This document shows, one piece after another, positions 1-5,182 of a DNA stretch of 5,182 nucleotides. Position 1 is the stretch's first letter; each line of letters opens with the position of its first letter. Origin of the DNA: Gemmatimonadaceae bacterium (lineage in GTDB: Bacteria; Gemmatimonadota; Gemmatimonadetes; Gemmatimonadales; Gemmatimonadaceae); contig JADGQU010000216.1 of assembly GCA_017881545.1 (NCBI GenBank), positions 1-5,182 of the forward strand, read 5' to 3'. The notes beneath the pieces were generated by a model, which worked only from the letters and a program-made list of their open reading frames with translations, made no database searches and had not been told where the DNA came from. The translations under genes and the position numbers were made by a program.

Positions 1-1985
1 TACCAGTCCTCAATTGCATGAACGGCGTGCTCGGAATCAGCCACGTCTGTTGGGATCTCGTCGCCGCCGGCCAACAGGCACGCGTCGATTTGCGCGTCCG
101 CATCTGTCGACACTTTGTTCGCCCGGCCAACCAGTAGCTGCGGTCGTTCCAAACGAGCCGTCGAAGTCGCAGCAATGAAACCCGAACGGGGCGCCCTGAC
201 GGTCGCGACGATTGTGTCCGAGCTATCCACGTCGTCAGCTGTTACCCAGCTCTGAAGGATCGACCGGAGACGTTCAGTCTTCGCCGGCATGCTTTGAGGC
301 GGTGCGTCAGTGGGCGCGACGTGCTCGACACTCGCCGCCCTTTCCAGCGGATCTGGTTGGCTCGTTCCGACCGCGCTGCGGGCGATGCTCCATTTGCGCC
401 GCACGATCATCTCGGTGTCGAGCATCGCGGAAGCGCTTCGTGGCGAACGCAGGATGTGCACTTCGACCCGTGAGTGACGTGATCCCATTCGCGCGACACG
501 CCCAACGCGCTGCTCCATCCGCGCGAGCGTCCACGGGATATCCAGGTGAACGACAGAGGCGGCGTCCTGTAGATTCACTCCCTCACTCAGCAAATCGGTC
601 GTAAGCAGCAGATCAATTGTCTCGGCAGGCCCCGGCGTCGGGAAATGACTCGCGTATGGAGCAAAGCGACCGATTGCTTCGCCCCGCGTGAGTGAGCCTC
701 CCGCCACTCTCGCGCCATGGGACGTGAGCATGGCGACGCCACCCGTGCGAGCCAAACGACGGAATAACATTGAGACGGTCTCGGAGTACTGAGCGAAGGC
801 GACGATCTTTGTGCCCGCCTGCGTTTTCCTGATGCCCGCCACGATTCTCGCTCGCTCCTCGTCCAGCTCAGTCGCGGAATGAAATTGGGCGCGAAAGTTC
901 TGCAACGCGTTCAGGTGCGCACGAACCGCATCGAGCAATTCAACGTGATTCGTGACGGGCGCGGAGAGCAGCTCCGGAAATCCCAGCTGCAACGAGCCTT
1001 CGCCGTAGGTCCAGGTTTCCAGCTCTTGCGCGGTCGGGTAGGTGCCGGCTTCGAGAGATGCGCAGAGCGCCGTCGCCCGAGCGATGCGGCGTAGAACCGC
1101 TTCGTGCAGGGCAGCCTCACTCGATGCCCATTGATGCACCAGCCCCCGACCTATGAGCACGCCACCGAGTCCGCCGTCGCGAACGGGAAGCGGAGGCGGA
1201 AGACTCATCAACTCCTCAACCACTCTCTGGTTGTCGGAGAGGTGGTGATGCGTCGGGGGCGAGACCGCGGGAATTGCAAGCGTCCCCTCCAGCTGCGCAT
1301 GCTCGCGACGCACGACACAGAGCGCGAGCTCGGCGGACGTCATCGAGCGCGCTCTCGATCCCAGAAACAACGCAAGCAGCGCCACGAGATCGGCGCGTCG
1401 ATTGTGAATCGGTGTCGCGCTCAGGAGCAGCACCTTCGCTCCGCGAGCGAGCGAGGCGAGAGCGAAATATCTGTTGGTCGTGGGATTTCTGGCGTGATGG
1501 GCTTCGTCGACAACGACCAGATCGTACGATTGGCGTTCGTGGCCCTTTCGTGAAAGATCCACGTGAGAGGACGCGCTCGGCCGATCTGCTGTGCCGAGAT
1601 TCGACGTACTGCTACGATGCCTGTGTAGGTCATTCGCATCTGCTCGGCTCAACGCCTCGAACGTGACGATCTCTGCGACCGTCCCTGTAGCTGCAAGCGC
1701 ATCGCGCCACATTGAGATGAGCGCCGCCGGCACGACGATCAGACACCGGGCGTGCTGTTGCGCGATCGCAGTCGCGACGTACGTCTTTCCCATACCCACA
1801 TCGTCGCACAGCAACGCACCACCGAATTGATCCAAGGCAGATCGTAATCGTGCGGCGGCGGAGTTTTGGTGGGGCTGGAGGGAAATGGATCCGAGAGTTG
1901 CCGGCGAGGGCGTTTCGGAAAGAATGAGCCGGGCAATCCGGGACCGAACTGCTGCAGCGGATGCTAGTCGCAGTCGAGAGTCCAC
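1..1985 (-). CDS. SNF2-type DNA helicase/translocase, 3' end cut off by the window edge
   Basis: Predicted ATP-driven double-stranded DNA translocase of helicase superfamily 2 (SNF2/HepA branch), partner of the adjacent methyltransferase. My reverse-strand translation is open for 661 codons with no stop or frameshift. Motifs in order: LQPHQ (Q-motif region, about 36-40), DDVGMGKT (61-68, Walker A, Lys67), LIVVPAAL (82-89, motif Ia), VVVDEAHH (157-164, Walker B, Asp160/Glu161), LLLSATPIHN (186-195, motif III), KIVAFAQYS (393-401, motif IV), TTDLLSEGVNLQ (462-473, motif V) and EQRVGRVARMGS (491-502, motif VI, Arg496 and Arg499). A stretch of about 190 residues between the RecA lobes (about 200-390) includes a WASSEAAL segment near 286-293. 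Residues 503-661 match nothing I recognise. GTG at 1985 is the first ATG/GTG/TTG after an in-frame TGA at 2067-2069, and the next one, TTG, lies inside the helicase fold, so this start is well constrained. No Shine-Dalgarno sequence is seen; translation is probably coupled to the upstream gene. The protein begins only about 35 residues before the Q-motif, much shorter than RapA-type proteins. Helicase class is firm; role in defence is inferred from its partner. Confidence 0.93.
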   Translation of the reverse strand, partial: MDSRLRLASAAAVRSRIARLILSETPSPATLGSISLQPHQNSAAARLRSALDQFGGALLCDDVGMGKTYVATAIAQQHARCLIVVPAALISMWRDALAATGTVAEIVTFEALSRADANDLHRHRSSTSNLGTADRPSASSHVDLSRKGHERQSYDLVVVDEAHHARNPTTNRYFALASLARGAKVLLLSATPIHNRRADLVALLALFLGSRARSMTSAELALCVVRREHAQLEGTLAIPAVSPPTHHHLSDNQRVVEELMSLPPPLPVRDGGLGGVLIGRGLVHQWASSEAALHEAVLRRIARATALCASLEAGTYPTAQELETWTYGEGSLQLGFPELLSAPVTNHVELLDAVRAHLNALQNFRAQFHSATELDEERARIVAGIRKTQAGTKIVAFAQYSETVSMLFRRLARTGGVAMLTSHGARVAGGSLTRGEAIGRFAPYASHFPTPGPAETIDLLLTTDLLSEGVNLQDAASVVHLDIPWTLARMEQRVGRVARMGSRHSRVEVHILRSPRSASAMLDTEMIVRRKWSIARSAVGTSQPDPLERAASVEHVAPTDAPPQSMPAKTERLRSILQSWVTADDVDSSDTIVATVRAPRSGFIAATSTARLERPQLLVGRANKVSTDADAQIDACLLAGGDEIPTDVADSEHAVHAIEDW
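1964..1985 (-). other. 22-base gene overlap with probable translational coupling
   Basis: The methyltransferase stop codon (TAG, 1966-1964) lies 22 bases inside the helicase frame, whose GTG start is at 1985-1983. The sequence just upstream of this GTG is pyrimidine-rich and has no recognisable Shine-Dalgarno motif. Ribosomes terminating on the methyltransferase therefore probably reinitiate at the helicase start. This would keep the two products in a fixed ratio and indicates a single transcript. The overlap is read directly; the coupling is inference. Confidence 0.8.
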
Positions 1986-4900
1986 GTGAGCAGAGGCCGA
2001 ATTTCGGCGCCAGTCAGCTGGTACGCATCCAACACGACGCTCAGAATCTCGCTGTCGGCGGGGATATCACCGCGCATTGCTCGCTCGCCAAGCGGGCAAA
2101 GCAGCGCGCGAGCACGATCCCAGTCTTCCGGGATCGGAAGTAGTGACAGCGTCCAGCCGAGGTAGCGCCGATACCCGCCGCGCGCGGGCTCGGCGAGTGA
2201 GTTGAGCCACGCCGCCGCCAGCGAGCTGTTGAGGATCGTCGCGAGGGCATAAGCATCCGCCTGGCTCGCGCAGCTCACGACATAGCAGCTGTTGAGGGCG
2301 ACGAACGGCTCTTGCGCCTCGAGGACGGTCGCGCGAGGCGTCAATCCGAAATCAGCCCAGACCACCCGCGACCGCTCGTGATTCGCACTCTCGGTGCGGA
2401 ACACGGACCACCAGGGAATGCGTCCATGGAGATCGCTCCGCGCGGTCAACACGTCGCGAAAGGGGAGCAGCCACCGCCGCGCGAGGGGAGGGAGCTCGCG
2501 TCGAGGTCGATCGCCTTCCTCGTGAGGCCACACCAGGTATTCGCGCGGGCCGGTCAGAGTCCATTTATCCAGCGTCTCGCCGCGAATGAGTGGACGAAGC
2601 ATGCCGCGCTCGATCAGGCCCGTCCGGCTGCCGGCGGAAACGCGCGCAACGTCTCCGTCGATGGACTCGACGTGCACGATGTAAGCGCTGTTGCATCCCG
2701 TCTTGACGCCGAGAAGCGGGCGGCCGAAGTCGCTTCGAAAGAAGGGAACGCCGGCACGTGCCACTCGATCGAACGCACGTCTCGCGCTCGGCGGTATGAG
2801 CACCCATGGACTGCCTGGTGTGGCATCGACGGACAGCAGATCGCGCGGGCAGCGCCACCGGATCGCGCCTTGGGTAGTGCGAACGGCGGCGCGCACCATC
2901 GGCACCGATGCGTCGGGGCGATCCGTCCGCCTGCGAGCAACGAGAAGCGATGGATAGACCGCGGCATCGAAATGCGAATGCGATTCGGCGAGATCTTCCA
3001 GCGCGACGATGTCCGTTCGGTCGAGCAGGAGGCGACGGACTCCACCGCCGGCGAGCGAACGCCACAACTTGGTTGGAAGCAGCAACGCGAGAGTGCCGCC
3101 GGGCCGGAGCAGCTCACACGATCGCTCGACGAACAGCGCCGCGAGGTCAATCTGGGCCGAGAATCCGCGCCCGGCTCCGGCGGCCGTCGCTCCGCTTTCC
3201 CAAGCGGCGTTTCGATATACCGCGAAATCCCGCCTCAAGCGCTCCCGCGATGCCTCTGCGATATGATGCACGCGCACCCACGGTGGGTTGCCTATGATCA
3301 CATCGAACCCTCCGCCGGCGGCCACGTCAGAGAAGTGCGCAGCGAAGGAGAAGGGAAGCGCGGCGCCCGCGCGTAGCGCCTTTGTTCGATGCGCATTCTC
3401 CCCGAGGCGGGACCGGATGCCGGCGAGACGGGGTCGGGTGTCGGCATTCGGCGCCTGACGGTCACCAAACAGGTCTCTGGCGCGCAGCGCGATGATCATC
3501 TCCTTACGTTCAGCGCTCATTCGTGCGTGCGTGCGCGCGAGGACCTCGAGAGCAGCCGAGCGCTCCAGGCGATCGAGAGCGCGGGCAAGAGTGCGCTTTC
3601 GGGGTCCTACAGCCCTCATGTAGCGGGCGCGAACGCTCACGATCTTTCTCCCGCTGATCGGGCCGCCGCGGTCATCGAATGCCCCGCCCGCGAGTGAATC
3701 GCCGACGCGGATGTGCCGGTCAAGATTGGGAAGCGGGGCGATGCGCATTGGGTCGGCTTCATCGCTCTCGATCACGATCGAAAGCCAGAGGCGCAGCTCG
3801 CAAAGCCAGACGGCCATTGGATTCAGGTCGACGCCAAAGATCGAAGACGTCAGTACGCGCCGCCGGATGTCAGCGACGGAACCTGATTCACCGTGCTCCT
3901 TCCGAAGTGCAGCGATCCGCTCGAGTGCGTGGACGAGGAATGCGCCGGAGCCGCACGCGGGATCCAGGACCTTGATTCGGCACAGTGCCTCTCTGCAATC
4001 CGCCGCGTCGAGAAGCGAGGCGAGAGCGTGTCCGGTGATGTCCTCCACGAGATCCTGAGGAGTGTAGAACGCGCCGCTGGTCTTGCGATCGGGTGCCGCC
4101 ATGAGAGCCTCGAACGTCTTGCCCAGGATCTCGGGATCGACCGACGCCTCGGACCAATCAGCCGAGTCTTCGCGTCCGCTGAAGCGGTAATGGGAAAGGA
4201 GGGAGGCATAAGCGTTTCCAAACGATTCGTCGGTGAATTCACTACCCCGCCGCTGCTTCTCGAGATGAGACCGGGCGAAGAGTCCGCCGTTGAGAAATGG
4301 AATTCGCCCGAAAGCTCTCGCTCGCGTCGAGCGGTCGCGCACCGCGGTGTTCAGCGTTCCGAAGAAGAGCGGCTCCAGCACTCTCTGCTGGTATCGGCCG
4401 CCTTTGGAAATGCAACGCGAAAATCCGTTGCTCAGAAAGCCAAAGTCGTCATTGAGCCACCCTCTGGTCTCGAGAAACGAGAGAAAGATCAGTCGTGAGA
4501 TGTAGAGCAGCGCGAGCTGGCCTCGCTCGGCCTCGCTTAGTCGTCCGCTCAGGGATCCGGCAAGCTCGGCGACGACGCGTTGAAGGGCGGAAAAGAATCT
4601 TCGGGTGATTGCCTCACGTCCGAGGATATCCAGCCATCGCGAGTGGGTGATCAGATCCGATTCGCCAACTGCCGCGGAGAGCGCGCACAAAGTCTCGGCG
4701 TCGCTCGTATAGAGCTTGTCGGCTCTGCACACGAGTGATGCAACGCGAACCCGGGACCGCGCGGCAGACCAGCACGCGATGGCGAGCTCGCGTGCGTTTG
4801 CGTTGAATGCGCAAACAATCCAGAGAAACTGCGGAGCGTTATTCGCAAGCGCCTTTGCCGTCGACCCGAGAGTCTGCCGGAGGTCGGAGGCGTCATCCAG

Positions 4901-5104
4901 CTCCAGGACGAGTCCGCGGAGACAATCGTCTCCGAGTGTGATCCCCGCGGAGCGGATGTGGTCTGGGAGTCGAAGCGCGGTCCGAGCCTTGTTGTCCAGT
5001 GGGAGCAAGGGCCCGATGAACCCGAGCTCACTCAGGATCGAGCTTGCTCCGACGGCTGAGCGCGCCCGTCGCAGAAGTTCAAGAGCGCGCTCGAGACTTT
5101 GCAC
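1964..5104 (-). CDS. Eco57I/PglX-like N6-adenine DNA methyltransferase with C-terminal target-recognition domain
   Basis: Predicted to transfer a methyl group from S-adenosylmethionine to N6 of adenine in a specific DNA site. The 1046 residues fall into: an unrecognised N-terminal alpha/beta region (about 1-170); a helical region (about 190-330, with LYISRLIFLSFLETRGWL at 200-217 and FLNGGLF at 270-276) typical of type IIG and PglX-like enzymes; the methylase core; and a specificity region. Core motifs are GAFYTPQDLV (344-353, motif X), LDPACGSGAFLV (380-391, SAM-binding motif I), GVDLNPMAV (424-432, motif II, Asp426), VGDSL (467-471, motif III) and catalytic NPPW (606-609, motif IV). The order X-I-IV-specificity is the gamma class. 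A basic helical insert lies at about 480-590. The C-terminus has the usual recognition-domain signatures: GVKTG (799-803), LRPLIRGETLDKW (836-848) and ILNSSLAAAWLNSL (957-970). GTG at 5104 is the only ATG, GTG or TTG start between the first motifs and an in-frame TAG at 5153-5155; no clear Shine-Dalgarno sequence precedes it. All key catalytic residues are present, so it is probably active. No PD-(D/E)XK nuclease motif is evident, so it may be a pure methylase. Family assignment is firm; target site and exact defence system are unknown. Confidence 0.95.
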   Translation of the reverse strand: MQSLERALELLRRARSAVGASSILSELGFIGPLLPLDNKARTALRLPDHIRSAGITLGDDCLRGLVLELDDASDLRQTLGSTAKALANNAPQFLWIVCAFNANARELAIACWSAARSRVRVASLVCRADKLYTSDAETLCALSAAVGESDLITHSRWLDILGREAITRRFFSALQRVVAELAGSLSGRLSEAERGQLALLYISRLIFLSFLETRGWLNDDFGFLSNGFSRCISKGGRYQQRVLEPLFFGTLNTAVRDRSTRARAFGRIPFLNGGLFARSHLEKQRRGSEFTDESFGNAYASLLSHYRFSGREDSADWSEASVDPEILGKTFEALMAAPDRKTSGAFYTPQDLVEDITGHALASLLDAADCREALCRIKVLDPACGSGAFLVHALERIAALRKEHGESGSVADIRRRVLTSSIFGVDLNPMAVWLCELRLWLSIVIESDEADPMRIAPLPNLDRHIRVGDSLAGGAFDDRGGPISGRKIVSVRARYMRAVGPRKRTLARALDRLERSAALEVLARTHARMSAERKEMIIALRARDLFGDRQAPNADTRPRLAGIRSRLGENAHRTKALRAGAALPFSFAAHFSDVAAGGGFDVIIGNPPWVRVHHIAEASRERLRRDFAVYRNAAWESGATAAGAGRGFSAQIDLAALFVERSCELLRPGGTLALLLPTKLWRSLAGGGVRRLLLDRTDIVALEDLAESHSHFDAAVYPSLLVARRRTDRPDASVPMVRAAVRTTQGAIRWRCPRDLLSVDATPGSPWVLIPPSARRAFDRVARAGVPFFRSDFGRPLLGVKTGCNSAYIVHVESIDGDVARVSAGSRTGLIERGMLRPLIRGETLDKWTLTGPREYLVWPHEEGDRPRRELPPLARRWLLPFRDVLTARSDLHGRIPWWSVFRTESANHERSRVVWADFGLTPRATVLEAQEPFVALNSCYVVSCASQADAYALATILNSSLAAAWLNSLAEPARGGYRRYLGWTLSLLPIPEDWDRARALLCPLGERAMRGDIPADSEILSVVLDAYQLTGAEIRPLLTWTLDCD

Positions 5105-5151
5105 GCATCGAGCGTAGCCGGAGGCGCGCAGGCGCTTTACATCATTTGGTG

Positions 5152-5178
5152 GCTATGCAACGCCAATCACCGCTATGC
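5152..5178. repeat. Pair of 7-base direct repeats upstream of the methyltransferase
   Basis: GCTATGC occurs at 5152-5158 and again at 5172-5178, exactly 20 bases apart, about two helical turns. The pair sits roughly 50-75 bases upstream of the GTG start, where an operator or activator site could lie. The copies are short and the region is only 78 bases long before the window ends, so chance is quite possible. No palindrome supports a dimeric binding site. Confidence 0.3.
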
Positions 5179-5182
5179 TATC

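Noticed and set aside
1739..1936. 65-codon minus-strand frame starting at a TTG
   Set aside because: It is out of frame with the helicase, which has conserved Q-motif and Walker A over the same bases.
1..1985. Possible frameshift or pseudogene state of the helicase
   Set aside because: Codon-by-codon reading of the reverse strand shows one continuous frame from 1985 to 3 with all SNF2 motifs in order; only the window edge truncates it.
2565..3150. Two minus-strand frames of 166 and 178 codons inside the methylase
   Set aside because: They are the other two reading frames of the same coding strand, over conserved methylase sequence; Ser/Arg-rich shadow translations.
2312..3376. 354-codon plus-strand open frame antisense to the methyltransferase
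   Set aside because: It lies wholly opposite conserved methylase motifs, has a composition rich in Arg, Ala, Glu and Gly with no domain pattern, and is what GC-rich codon bias produces on the opposite strand.
3893..4498. 201-codon plus-strand open frame
   Set aside because: Antisense to the helical region and SAM-binding part of the methylase; no recognisable protein pattern and no ribosome binding site.
4891..4915. LVLELDD (residues 65-71 of the methylase, coding for an acidic strand) as a PD-(D/E)XK nuclease site
   Set aside because: No lysine follows at the required spacing and no preceding Asp with the expected context is visible.
1..5104. Direct assignment as class 1 DISARM (drmMI and drmD)
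   Set aside because: Gene order and the short helicase N-terminus do not clearly fit, and no drmA, drmB or drmC is in view; kept only as a comparison.
5106..5108. ATG as an alternative methyltransferase start
   Set aside because: It is four bases ahead of the GTG at 5104 and out of frame with the methylase.
5136..5166. Sigma70-like promoter TTGGCG (5166-5161) and TGTAAA (5141-5136) on the minus strand
   Set aside because: Each hexamer matches only 4 of 6 positions and the 19-base spacer is too long; not distinguishable from chance.

Overview
The window is filled by two large genes on the minus strand, read right to left. First comes an N6-adenine DNA methyltransferase of the Eco57I / type IIG / PglX kind (5104 to 1964, 1046 residues). 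It is followed by an SNF2-type DNA helicase (from 1985, running off the left edge after 661 visible codons). The helicase has no stop codon inside the window. I read it by translating the reverse complement codon by codon and found it open from 1985 to base 3. The two genes overlap by 22 bases, which implies co-transcription and probably translational coupling.

Layout: 5105-5182 is a short upstream region with a pair of 7-base direct repeats 20 bases apart. 1964-5104 is the methyltransferase, 1964-1985 the overlap, and 1-1985 the 3'-truncated helicase. No RNA gene, insertion sequence, CRISPR array or terminator was seen. All long plus-strand open frames lie antisense to these two genes and look like GC-driven shadows.

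Biology: a large self-contained methylase with its own C-terminal target-recognition region, tightly coupled to an SF2/SNF2 translocase, is the architecture of restriction-modification-like phage defence. The closest published themes are class 1 DISARM (DrmMI plus DrmD), BREX (PglX) and helicase-methylase-ATPase systems. The pair matches none of them fully from what is visible. The helicase lacks the long N-terminal extension I associate with RapA/DrmD-type proteins. The methylase has an unrecognised N-terminal domain of about 170 residues. No nuclease motif is visible in either protein. The effector could be encoded outside the window, in the missing helicase C-terminus, or in that N-terminal domain.

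Organism: the DNA is GC-rich (about 60% by eye), both genes start with GTG, and neither has a clear Shine-Dalgarno sequence. This suggests a GC-rich soil-type bacterium, possibly Gemmatimonadota, Myxococcota or a relative, but no marker gene fixes the lineage.
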